A stretch of DNA of 64,000 bases from Allodiplogaster sudhausi (taxonomy: Eukaryota > Nematoda > Chromadorea > Rhabditida > Diplogasteridae). A model generated the notes under the pieces. The model saw only the letters and a list, made by a program, of their open reading frames with translations. It was not told the origin of the DNA and ran no database searches. A program made the position numbers and the translations under genes. Positions within the stretch are counted from its first letter, which is position 1; every line of letters begins with the position of its first letter. The DNA is taken from NCBI GenBank assembly GCA_945643635.1, contig CALZFC010000077.1, positions 591,001 through 655,000 of the forward strand. Reading direction: 5' to 3'. Shown here one piece after another: positions 48,801 through 59,712 of the stretch.

Positions 48801-49622
48801 GGGCGTGGCCAAAATTTTACCCCGTTTTTTGGCCCTTTTTTCGTCTGTATTTGCTCACTAACTCAAATTTTCAAAAGGCGCATTTTCTGCTTTCGACATA
48901 TTTGATGTAGTTTTTCAAGGCGCATGCACTGATATATAGATTGTTGGGCTAAATACATTGGGTGATATCGATCGAGGGCAAAAACAGGCGAACCCATTTT
49001 GTTAGGAGCGAACCTTTGAAAAATCAATTATCGAAGATTTGGGTTTGGAGCGAGACGGGACATTCAGAATTTTGTACAGTTTTTGGCTGGGTTTCCAAAA
49101 AGGTGTCCTGAGGGGGCAGTGAAATCTCAAATTTTTGGTAGGTCATTTCCGCGGCTGTTTCTTCTATGGGATTGGACTTATGGCAACGTATTATATATCA
49201 TTCTGTAGCTTTTCAGAAGATGAACAAAATTCTCATACAAAATGTTTTCATAAAACGGCTTTTTTGATCTACTTTTGGTCCGAGAATGTTTAGGCCACTT
49301 TTTCGACCATAGCTATCACTGACACTTTTTGGGGCATATTTTTATTCAGATAGAGCCAAAAATTAGCTATCGAATGGTGGGTAATACTTCTAATTTAATC
49401 CAGGCATATTCGAGATATGAATTATTTTGTGGCTTTTTGGTGCATTTTCATCGCACGCAGATATTCTAACGACCCATGTTCGGAGTCGCGCGCGGGCAAA
49501 CCCTTTTGCGCGCTTTTGTGTGACCCCCAATGCAAAGTTCTTAATGCTAGGACATAGCGGACACTCCAAGGGTGATAATGGGCGGAAAATGTGATACCAG
49601 GTCCCCCCATAGCTCCGCTAGT
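42849..49622. repeat. Macrosatellite: diverged direct monomers
   Basis: About six head-to-tail monomers, each starting gggtttgcgcggagcggcg (near 42878 as a variant, then 44079, 44934, 46088, 47291 and 48488) and ending ggtccccccatagctccgct. Spacing is mostly 1.13-1.20 kb, with one short copy of about 0.86 kb. The best-kept block reads cgaccatagctatcactgac and continues actttttggggcata. Each monomer also has a GC clamp, cgcgcgggcaaacccttttg followed by cgcgc. They are the parental direct form of which the dimers to the left are inverted derivatives. Confidence 0.88.
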
Positions 49623-51764
49623 ATTATATTACTATATCATGCTCCTTACAATTACCTTTCTTGGCGTCATTGCGAGCAAAGCGAATAATTGACGCTATTT
49701 GATGTTTTTTTTCTATAACATTGTTTAGAACCAAAATATAAATTTGACTTTATTTGATTTACTCTGTAGATCTACACACATACACCTTAAAGTATAAACC
49801 GTAGCACGGAAAGTGAATGTGATATTGCAACCCGGAGCCGTTCACTGACTTTCTTCGTCTTCAATCGGGAGCCCCTCCGGCTCAGCTCTCCATCTTCCGT
49901 AAGAGAATGTCCCGTTTGATAGAGCTTTTTTTGAAACATATTTTTCCTTCAAATAATGTAAGGAATCGTGCCAGGCGGTTTTGCATGTCGCCATTGAGTC
50001 ATATCGGCTAGTTACAAAGGTTGAATGATAGAGAGTATTAAGACAAACATAGATATACGTATGGCGATATTAAGATATCTGGGTTTTCATTCCTTTGTAA
50101 AGATCATTGTTTCTAGTATCTCTCTATCTCTGTATACAGATTCCCACCCGAGACCATCCAAGTGATAGTAATTTGGAGTTTTATGGCAAACAATTGCATA
50201 AATAAAAAATTCTGTAGATTTCTTCTCAAACTAAACGCAAAACGTTTGACAATGTTGAAGGCCGCTCACTTGGGTACATAAAAAAGAAAACATCCAAAAA
50301 AGATTGCTAATTGATATGGACTATTGAAAATCTTCTCTTGGCTAGCTCGAAGCGCTGCAAATGTTCCGTGCTGCTATGTGTAGAACAATTTACCAGCCAA
50401 ATTCTCTCCAACCATCATTTACCATTCGTCTGCAGATTATAGGAATGAACGGCGACAGGCAAAACTGCTTTAAAAAGAAGCTTTTTAGATCTTTCAAACG
50501 AGACCCGTCAAAAAAGCAACTACTATTTGAAAATTCTGATTTGTTTGAAATTCCCGATCTACGATATTCCATGCCTATCTTCCGTCTGTTACACCTGAAC
50601 TAATAGTACATGAATTTTGATTTCTAATATTTTTATTGCTATGCCGTCTAGAGATGTCATATATATTTGCCACATATTTAGAAACAATGATATTGGTAAT
50701 ATCCAACCAGCAAGCTCACGCATCACTCTAATTTTTTCAGCAGATTATATGGCTAAATGGCGACATGCAAAACCGCCTTGCACGATTCTTCACAAGCTGA
50801 TCGTGCTCCTTGTGAAAAACAATACTTCAAAGAAAATTATTTCAAACAATACTTTCCCCATCTTGAGAACGAGAACTGCGGAGTGGCTTCTGCGTGAAGA
50901 CGATGGAGCTCGAGCGGTCATATCTAGTTTATTTTCCAATTTACATTTTACAGTTCTATATTGATGGTAGTTGTGTCACTGTAGATATACAAACTTAATC
51001 GACTAAAGTTAAAATAAATATAAAAAAAACAATTATGGACAACAAAACGCTACAACAGATGTACGTGAGAAAGCTGCGTGGAATACGACACTTGTTGGCC
51101 ATATTACACGCGCTCTCACTGCGCATAAGCATGAAGCGAGAGCGCGAACACTTCTAGAAGTACCCCAGGAGCAAAACACCCTTTAGGGTACCATAGTACT
51201 CAATACCACAGAATCCAATAGGATAGGATAGTACCAAATATTGTTCCATAGTACAGAGTAGGGTACCATAGTACCAAATAGGGTACCATAGTACCCACTA
51301 TGGTACAACCGTACCCCTAAAAGATACTATAGAACTCCTGTACCCGACGATGCAGCAGTGAGCAACAAGAGTCAAATTATCGCCAGAAAAGAGGCATTCT
51401 TAATATTATTTATGCTCAACTGTCACCACAAAAAAAATTTGGAGGAAATTATGGAAAACCTAACTTGAGCCGAATAACTCCCGGCCACTTAACTCCATTC
51501 AAATTCCTTCCATTACATCTTTCATTCTCATGCTTAAAAATGCGAACACTGATACTAAATTACCAAGCCATAGCCCAAGCATTCAAATCGTTTATCTTTT
51601 GTACACAGATTATATGACTGTATGGCGACATGCAAAACCGCCTGGCAATTTTGTTCTTTTCCGGCGCCTTACCATTAGCATTGCATCATTCCTCTACAGT
51701 CTCTCATGCGTCATTTGCGACACAATATTAAGCATTTATTTTTTAAACTAAACCTTCTTGTACT
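49623..51764. other. No gene; dispersed 36-bp motif and GTACCATAG repeats
   Basis: Four related copies of a motif with core atggcgacatgcaaaaccgc occur at about 49988 (inverted), 50438 (diverged), 50755 and 51620. Three are preceded by cag and begin with attata, as if derived from an exon start. A cluster of ggtaccatagtacc words lies at 51180-51310, with more at 51783-51850. Open frames here are short and unsupported. Confidence 0.55.
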
Positions 51765-53447
51765 TTACATCGTCCGAACAGAGTACCATACTACCCAATA
51801 GGGTACCATAGTACCAAAATTGGGAACTACAGTGCCAATATAGGATACTATAGTACTGTAGTACCCTTCAATGCAACAGTGAGCACAAGAGGCATTCTTT
51901 GCATTAAATATTCTCAATTGACACAGTAAAAAGATGAGGAAATGAAGGAAAACCTTAGCCGAAGTTGACATTGAGACGGCTGCTGAACTTGTCGCCAAGC
52001 TTGAGCTCGAACTTGAGAGTGTAGCAGTTGTACTTTCACTTGTCGTTAGAGTACTCGTGAGCGTCCTTGTGCTAGTAGCAATTGTTATTCTGCTTGTTGC
52101 TATGCCGCTTGAAGTTGTGGTTCCCGCCGTCGACGTTATCGACGATGTTTTAGAAGTTGTCGTGCTAGGACCTAAAATGTTTAATCACCAGGATCTAAAC
52201 CATAATGAGCAAGCTTGAAGGCTGTGATTTCTCTACATATCCTCATCTTGGCAAATGTAAACCACCATTCACTGCCCGCTCTCCTTTCACGCTCTCAATT
52301 CTTTCTATTTTCCCGGGCTCTATCGCTGTCTGCCATCTCTCCTTGCTCTAGTATATTTCTCTAATTCTCTCACTTCTCTCTCTATCATACATACTCTCTC
52401 TCACTCTCGCTATCTCTCACTCCTCTCACTTTCTCTAGCCTTCTGCCTGTCTGCCATCTCTCCCTCCTCTAGTCTATTTCTCTCATTCTCTTACTTCTCT
52501 CTCCATCATACATACTCTCTCGTCTCTCTCTCTCTCTATCCCTTCTCTATTCTCTTTGACTGCATCATCAACAGGCTGTTCTGCCAACGTTGGCTGCTCT
52601 CAGAAGAGCTCATCATGGAAGCGGTAGAAGCCGCCGTCGTGTGGAGTTCCATTTCTGTTGTAGTAGTTAAAAAAGATGTGAGTCTTGGTTTTCTGTAGCA
52701 TTTTATATAGTTAAAAATGTGATGGAAAAATTCAGCAAAAAATGGCATCGAAATTGGAGATGTTAATAAATAGTGCAAAGCTACGGACGAGGCGCTACTG
52801 TTTAATTAATTTCAAAAAGGCAAGAAATATGAAAGATTCTGGTTCCTATCAATTTGCTTACTTGTTGAGGCGGTCGTTGGCGGTCTTGTGGTTGTCGTGG
52901 TGAGAGCCGTGGTGGTGGGAGTTTGCGTTTCTGTATTTAATCACAAAACAATCTTTTTTTTCTTTTTCATATATTGAACGTTTGCACGCCTTTGCGAGTG
53001 TGAGTCATGAATCGCTGAGATGTTCTTCGTCTAGTGCTAATAGCTCGCTGCGAACTGTCTGCTATTACAAAAATTACAAAGAGAGAGTGAGAGTGAGAGA
53101 GAGAAAGTGAGAGAGTGAGAGAGAGTGAGAGAGTTAGAGAGAGAGAGAGTGATAGGGTAAGAGATACTGAGAGAGAGAGAAAGCTGCATGATGCAGGCAA
53201 AGTTATTTGAAAGAATGATTAATTTGCATTCTAATGTACATACATATGATCTGCAAGTATGCATATCTGACCTGTATAGCTAGTGAAAGATACCCATATC
53301 TGTCACAATGCTCTCTATAAATCATGTGCTCTCTCGCCATTGTGTAAGATAAGAGGGCGCGTATTTAAGGTTAATTTTTGACTCCTTTAAACTTACTATC
53401 TAAAAAAAGAAAAGAAAAAAGTTTACCAAGAGTTGGCACCGGCGTTA
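51765..53447 (-). CDS. Mucin-like Thr/Ser-rich protein (partial)
   Basis: Four minus-strand exons in phase: 53447-53427 (VTPVPTL), 52930-52862 (ETQTPTTTALTTTTTRPPTT), 52654-52589 (KMELHTTAASTASMMSSSES) and 52171-51765 (PSTTTSKTSSITSTAGTTTS onward). The first exon is a homologue of the (E)TPAPTL exon that precedes the CxxC exon in the C6 units, so the gene appears to be a C6 relative in which the cysteine domain is replaced by Thr/Ser repeats, expected to be O-glycosylated outside the cell. Read straight through, the last exon ends in a hydrophobic stretch (VFLHFLIFLLC) and stops at 51765, but a donor at gttttcc (after STSAK) is equally possible. The start exon is not found. Confidence 0.45.
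52320..52555. repeat. (CT)n-rich microsatellite in the mucin-like gene intron
   Basis: Imperfect tract containing two copies of a block of about 120 bp (ctgtctgccatctctcc at about 52329 and 52446, each followed by ctctagt and catacatactctctc). Confidence 0.75.
53080..53185. repeat. (GA)n microsatellite
   Basis: GA/GTGA tract in the intron between the first two mucin-like exons. Confidence 0.85.
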
Positions 53448-53621
53448 CTGGAGAGCAGAATAGAGAATTATACAAAGTGAGGTCAATTATGCTTTACAAA
53501 ATTCAGTTTGAATAGAAATTGTAGAAAGTCGTTCAAAATGGCATGGAAAAAAGTAGAGATGAATATGAGAGTGAAATAGTGCAAAAGAGAGCGAGAAAGA
53601 GGGAGGAAATTTTGTAGGGAT

Positions 53622-54388
53622 TCACGGACCAACATGAAGACATTTCGCAATCGTGATGAGTGGCGGATTCATGACATTCGGTATGCCGATCAACCATCCG
53701 GTGCCATCTTCATTGCACTCCAGCGTGACCATGGAATTACTCATTGGGTCCGGCTGCTGGATTACACTATCTGCGCTGTCGTTCAACTCAAGGAAATTCT
53801 GTAGTTTTCATTGAAATTTTCAGATTTATATCTGCTCTTTCGCAAGTCGCAGAAAAAGTGAAAATAACACATGCAAATGTGAATGCCAAGGATAACGCCA
53901 CAACACAACCTCGATCGGCTGCCCCATGCAAACAAGCATGAGAGTGACGCAGCCATTGCCGTTCATCCCTGGGGTCACCGTAATGAAAACCTTCTCTTGG
54001 TTGTTCCGCGGCACAAGGTCCACCATCGCTTGCGTGCATCGCGAGCAGGCTGCAAAGACAAATGATTAGAGAATCCGCTAATATAACCCTTGCTTTAACA
54101 TTTCTCCTTGAAATATATCTATTCAGCGCATTGTAGAGGCAATAGTGACGCTTTCAGGTACGCGAAACTCAACGCTAATCTGTTTGAATTTTTCTGAAAC
54201 TTTTAGTGGCTTCTTTCTCATTTGAGTCCGGTAAAAATGCGGGAATTCAAACACTGAGTTTTGTCTCCTTTAATAACGAAAAGAAATGAACTTAACCAAG
54301 CGTCGGCGCGGGCGTTTCCGGAGAGCGTGTCTGTCCACAGGCCCGGACGTCCCATAACGAGACCAGAATAGAGAGAAGTGCCAGAAAA
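53622..54388 (-). CDS. C6-domain secreted protein (unit 3)
   Basis: Exons 54388-54297 (acceptor gtttag), 54049-53910 (acceptor tttgcag) and 53798-53622 (acceptor aactacag, TGA stop) join in phase. The first encodes a hydrophobic segment typical of a signal peptide (FLALLSILVSLWDVRACG) and a TPAPTL linker. The second encodes ACSRCTQAMVDLVPRNNQEK, ending GCVTLMLVCMGQPIE. The third encodes NFLELNDSADSVIQQP, ending ITIAKCLHVGP. The six C6 cysteines are all present. The initiating ATG must lie in an upstream exon; ATG at 54721 (MEGGENTRAQWK, donor gtaagg) is nearby but in the wrong phase. This is the best-preserved member of the local family. Confidence 0.6.
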
Positions 54389-54879
54389 CTAAACTTGTTG
54401 TGTGTTTTTTTTTAATATTTTTTTTTGCAGGAATTTTAAGAAATCTTTCCCATATTTGGCTTGCTTAATTAATTTTTGGTAATTTTACAAATAGAACATT
54501 TTTAAATGTCAATTTAATTAATTAATTAATTAAGTCTTTCCTGGAGTACGAGGTGTAGAATCGGCTTGCGCTCGTCGTGTTGTCGCCTTCCTAGCTGCGA
54601 GAGTATTGGTTCTTGTTGCTATTTTATACGCGTATTTTTTTTTATTAAAGGGGGCGCAATCGCACCAACTAAAGGAAACTCCTTACCTTCCACTGCGCGC
54701 GCGTATTCTCCCCGCCCTCCATTGGGCCTTTTCACCGGCGTTGCCGCTCACTTATAACTGGCGTTTCAACAGGTCCTTACACAGCATTTTGTTTGAGGAG
54801 CATCTGATGTTTTACTAATCTGCGGACATATTCTACCATTTTACGGGCGATGTCCGACAAATATACATATTCGCACCAA

Positions 54880-54965
54880 AGAGGTATAGAGGAGACAGAG
54901 AAGAAAGACGCAGAGAGACAGATAGTGAGAGAGGAGTGAGAGAGGAGAGAGAGAGAGAGAGGAAA
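54880..54965. repeat. (GA)n microsatellite
   Basis: GA-rich tract. The surrounding 54.4-55.1 kb holds no supported gene; the segment 54590-54721 has a candidate minus-strand exon with gtaagg donor but no confirmed partner. Confidence 0.8.
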
Positions 54966-55429
54966 GTGACGCATTCAAAAGGATAAGAAGCCGAGAGCAG
55001 AGTGTGCGGCTCATCAGGACATTCCAAGCGAGGGCAGCAGGATATTCAACGCCACAGGCAATGTCCTGCTCGGGTCGGTTGGAATATAATTTCATAAATG
55101 TTTAAGATTTTTTCAATATATTTGTTCTTTAATGTACTCTTCTTTTTTTCTATAACTTCCTGTTTTGTGGTATGTTGAATTGTATTGTTTCCTTGTGGAT
55201 TTTATGCTAAAGTCTCGGGAGGAAAATACAATTTCAAAGCAACGGCGTACGTGAAGAATTATACAATGTGAGGTCAATCGTATGATGATGTCTGGATAAA
55301 CCTCGAATGCAATTCGTTCAAAATGAAAAAGAAAAACTCAGCTAACAAGAGAGAGAGAGAGAGCAGGAGGACAGAAAAAAAAGAAAAGAGGAGAAAGAGA
55401 GAGAGAGAGAGTAGTTTTACCGCTTTGCA

Positions 55430-55600
55430 CCAAGGGCACGACATTTCGCAATCGTGACGAGTGGAGGGTTCACAACATTCGAGAGCAACCAACCGGTGCC
55501 TTCCACATTACACGCCAACATGGCCACGGCAAGACCCTCGTTGGCGGGAGGGGAGGTTCAATTACTCTCGCGCCGTCGTTCAACTAAAGAAAATTCAAGA
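55430..55600 (-). pseudogene. C6 terminal exon, decayed (unit 4)
   Basis: Homologous to the terminal exons of units 1-3: starts AATTTTCTTTAG (a stop in place of the glutamate codon), then LNDGARVIE, then a frameshift in a C-rich stretch, after which CNVEGTGWLLSNVVNPPLVT and IAKC can be read. One stop and one indel mean it cannot encode the domain. GA tracts lie on its 3' side (55345-55410), as for the other units. Confidence 0.65.
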
Positions 55601-55909
55601 GTTTTCAGGAAAATGTACAGTTTCATAGATGAAAATTTTTTGGTTTTTTTTATTTAAAGTAAATTACTTTTGAAAGTGCAATGGTTACTCTATTTCATAA
55701 ATGTTAAAATATATTACATTGCCATGTTTTCGTTCACGAAATGACAGTCGTGCTGTTAGTTGGAAATGATACCTGCAGCCAAAATACGAGCAGGCATATA
55801 CGTAGAGAATATAAAAAAATCATACCATTTCAATGTATTGGTGTTTTTTTAGCACTAAACTCAGCATTTTAATATTCATGACCACGTGTCTCTCTAAATC
55901 ATACGTTCT

Positions 55910-56040
55910 CAAGAGGGGAGAGAGAAAGAAGGTCGTGAGAGACTGAGAGAAAGAGACAGAGGAGGAGTGGAGAGAGTAATGAAGTAATAGAGGGGAGAGA
56001 AAGAGAGAATGAAATAGGAGCAGAGAAATGGGGCATTCGA
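55910..56040. repeat. (GA)n-rich tract
   Basis: Imperfect GA repeat. The 55.66-56.26 kb interval is otherwise plain AT-rich sequence without a gene. Confidence 0.8.
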
Positions 56041-56264
56041 GAGTAACGAGAAGTTGTGAACCTTGTTTGCCGTGTGATCAAGTTTTCCCTTGTTGTTTAA
56101 ATATTTAACTATGATTACACCCATTGCAATCCACCGGTGCAACTGATGTGGGGAGGCATCAAAAGGACAACAAAAAGAATTCATGCGAACATGACTAAAT
56201 GTCGACTTATCGATGAAGCATGTAGATATTTTCCCTGCAACACTGTAACATAAATTCTACATAT

Positions 56265-56692
56265 CTCTCTCTCACTGTTTTCACTCTCTCGCTCTCTTTT
56301 TATCTCTCTCGCTCTCTCTTTAGCTCTCTCGCTCTCTCTTTATCTCTCTCTCGCTCCCTCTCGCTCTCTCTTTATCACTCTCTTTCGTTTTCTCTCTCTC
56401 TCTCGCTCGCTTTCTGTTTTCCTCTCTGCTTCACCTTCTCTCTCTCTCGCTCTCTCTCGCTCTCTCTTTATCTCTCTCTCGCTCCCTCTCGCTCTCTCTT
56501 TATCACTCTCTTTCGTTTTCTCTCTCTCTCTCGCTCGCTTTCTGTTTTCCTCTCTGCTTCACCTTCTCTCTCTCTCGCTCTCTCTCGCTCTCTCTTTATC
56601 TCTCTCTTTCGTTTTCTCTCTCTCTCTCGCTCTCTTTCTGTATTCCTCTCTGCTTCACTTTCTCTCCATCGGATCTCTCTCTCTTTCGTCTG
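56265..56692. repeat. (CT)n with higher-order tandem duplication
   Basis: CT/CTTT/CG repeats in which a block of about 125 bp (ttatcactctctttcgtttt, then tctgttttcctctctgcttc) occurs twice in succession, with a third partial copy ending tgtattcctctctgcttcac. Unequal exchange within a microsatellite is the likely cause. Confidence 0.85.
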
Positions 56693-57235
56693 TTCAAATG
56701 GCGAGCATCCCACAGCGAGTATTCGCGAGAAGTGGCTGCTCGTCCGCATTACCATTTCTGCTGCCGTCGAAAGGTATTTCACGAGCTGCCTTGCGGGGGC
56801 ACGAATGCAATAATTAAAATGCCTTTTCGTTCGATTTTTAACTTTCTTATCAGCTGAGTTTAGTATCATGATTTTAGGTGTTGATATTAGGAAGACTGCA
56901 ACTGAACGTCTATGCAAATATCGGATCGCCCGAACACAGAATTACAGCAATGGAGTTGGTGGATTTTTGATAGATAATCGAGCTGGCACGGAAAACCTGA
57001 CGTCATTTGCTACAAAAAAGATAATTTCCTGAAGGGAAAATGGTGAAAACTAAATAATATTAATTAATAAATTGCTATAAAATATAACTATTTCATCTGC
57101 ACTGCTGGGAAAAATATTGGGAAGCGAGATTATCTATTAGTTGCTTGATTCTTCGAAACTTTTCTCAACTGGTGCATTCCATTCGCATAACTACCATAAA
57201 GAAGGAACAGTTGGTTTTTCGAAAACTTTCAAAAT

Positions 57236-57680
57236 TCGAAAACTTTACCGCCATTTTTTAACACAAAATGTTTCTCAACAAAACAGTAGTTGACGGTATC
57301 GATGAGCGCATCCGACACTGGCCGGCTCTTTCGGCAGGAAAGAGGGCGAAGGCTAGCTTCAGTAAGATGGGAGGAGCGGAATGGGTGCTCCCATTTCAAA
57401 GTGAACTAGTCCATGTATGCGAAATTCCGTCCAAGATAGGTTGCTACCGCCTCCCTAATACTTAAACTAACGATGTCTAAGAATTTTTTATTAGCTCTTG
57501 TTCAAAGGATCCTCTAGGGTCTGTGAAGAGCTCAAGAGTGGGAGGAGGCTTAATTATCAACAAATGAATGGGACAAAGCGCTGCATTCCGATTTTACCAA
57601 CAATGCGGGGGCAACCTCGGCAAGGGCGAAAAGCTGAAAATTCTTTAAAAAACATATACTGCCACGTCTCTAAAATTGTT
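57236..57680 (+). other. Unclassified segment with short open frames and SINE-like tail
   Basis: A 65-codon frame (57268-57465, MFLNKTVVDGIDERIRHWPA onward) and a 61-codon frame follow each other without splice signals or family motifs. Between them, at about 57490, lies the gctcttgttc/gatcc tail shared with the SINE-like element at 34.3 kb. Probably repeat-derived and non-coding. Confidence 0.3.
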
Positions 57681-57836
57681 TGAATGACGAGGAAAAAGCA
57701 TGTGCATACGTGATTTTTGCATGAAATTAAGATGAATTACAAAGTAAGACAAAGCGAACTGCAATGTAGCTTATATGTACATCACATCCTGATCTTTGCC
57801 AACAACGGATCAATCACGGTGAAGAAACTTTACTTA

Positions 57837-59710
57837 CCGTATTTTCTCTATTAGTGCCGATCCCTCTATTAGAACCCCCCCCCCTCTAATAATGCCCCCC
57901 TCTCGCAGGGGTATTGAAAAATAGTACCCCTCCCTCTAATAGAACCCCCCCCTCTAATAATGCCCCCCTCTCGCAGGGGTATTGAAAAATAGTACCCCTC
58001 CCTCTAATAGAACCCCCCCCCCCTCTAATAATGCCCCCCTCTCGCAGGGGTATTGAAAAATAGTACCCCTCCCTCTAATAGAACCCCCCCCCCTCTAATA
58101 ATGCCCCCCTCTCGCAGGGGTATTGAAAAATAGTACCCCTCCCTCTAATAGAACCCCCCCCCCCTCTAATAATGCCCCCCTCTCGCAGGGGTATTGAAAA
58201 ATAGTACCCCTCCCTCTAATAGAACCCCCCCCCCCTCTAATAATGCCCCCCTCTCGCAGGGGTATTGAAAAATAGTACCCCTCCCTCTAATAGAACCCCC
58301 CCCTCTAATAATGCCCCCCTCTCGCAGGGGTATTGAAAAATAGTACCCCTCCCTCTAATAGAACCCCCCCCCCCCTCTAATAATGCCCCCCTCTCGCAGG
58401 GGTATTGAAAAATAGTACCCCTCCCTCTAATAGAACCCCCCCCCCCTCTAATAATGCCCCCCTCTCGCAGGGGTATTGAAAAATAGTACCCCTCCCTCTA
58501 ATAGAACCCCCCCCCCTCTAATAATGCCCCCCTCTCGCAGGGGTATTGAAAAATAGTACCCCTCCCTCTAATAGAACCCCCCCCCCCTTCTAATAATGCC
58601 CCCCTCTCGCAGGGATATTGAAAAATAGTACCCCTCCTTCTAATAGAACCCCCCCCTCTAATAATGCCCCCCTCTCGCAGGGGTATTGAAAAATAGTACC
58701 CCTCCCTCTAATAGAACCCCCCCTCTAATAATGCCCCCCTCTCGCAGGGGTATTGAAAAATAGTACCCCTCCCTCTAATAGAACCCCCCCCCCCTCTAAT
58801 AATGCCCCCCTCTCGCAGGGATATTGAAAAATAGTACCCCTCCCTCTAATAGAACCCCCCCCCCCTCTAATAATGCCCCCCTCTCGCAGGGGTATTGAAA
58901 AATAGTACCCCTCCCTCTAATAGAACCCCCCCCCTCTAATAATGCCCCCCTCTCGCAGGGGTATTGAAAAATAGTACCCCTCCCTCTAATAGAACCCCCC
59001 CCTCTAATAATGCCCCCCTCTCGCAGGGGTATTGAAAAATAGTACCCCTCCCTCTAATAGAACCCCCCCCCTCTAATAATGCCCCCCTCTCGCAGGGATA
59101 TTGAAAAATAGTACCCCTCCCTCTAATAGAACCCCCCCCCCCTCTAATAATGCCCCCTCTCGCAGGGGTATTGAAAAATAGTACCCCTCCCTCTAATAGA
59201 ACCCCCCCCCCTCTAATAATGCCCCCCTCTCGCAGGGGTATTGAAAAATAGTACCCCTCCCTCTAATAGAACCCCCCCCCCCTCTAATAATGCCCCCCTC
59301 TCGCAGGGATATTGAAAAATAGTACCCCTCCCTCTAATAGAACCCCCCCCCCCTCTAATAATGCCCCCCTCTCGCAGGGGTATTGAAAAATAGTACCCCT
59401 CCCTCTAATAGAACCCCCCCCCCCCCTCTAATAATGCCCCCCTCTCGCAGGGGTATTGAAAAATAGTACCCCTCCCTCTAATAGAACCCCCCCCCTCTAA
59501 TAATGCCCCCCTCTCGCAGGGGTATTGAAAAATAGTACCCTTCCCTCTAATAGAACCCCCCCCCCCTCTAATAATGCCCCCCTCTCGCAGGGGTATTGAA
59601 AAATGGTACCCCTCCCTCTAATAGAACCCCCCCCCCTCTCTAATAATGCCCCCCTCTCGCAGGGGTATTGAAAAATAGTACCCCCGGGGGCACTAATAGA
59701 GAAAATACGG
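57837..59710. mobile_element. TA-flanked MITE with a 26-copy minisatellite core
   Basis: Ends are ccgtattttctctattag (57837) and ctaatagagaaaatacgg (ending 59710), perfect inverted repeats flanked by TA. Between them is a unit of about 70 bp repeated 26 times by my count: an even ctaataatgcccccctctcg, then caggggtattgaaaaatagt, then acccctccctctaatagaac and a C run of 7-12 bases. Unit length varies almost only in the C run. A few units carry agggatatt instead of aggggtatt. The intronic MITE at 34.87-35.22 kb has the same ends with an unexpanded core. No coding capacity. Confidence 0.9.
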
Positions 59711-59712
59711 TA

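Noticed and set aside
54540..54721. Short minus-strand gene starting MEGGENTRAQWK with a second exon to a TAA
   Set aside because: Donor and acceptor exist and are in phase, but the product has only about 34 residues, no paralogue support and no family; it cannot be told from chance.
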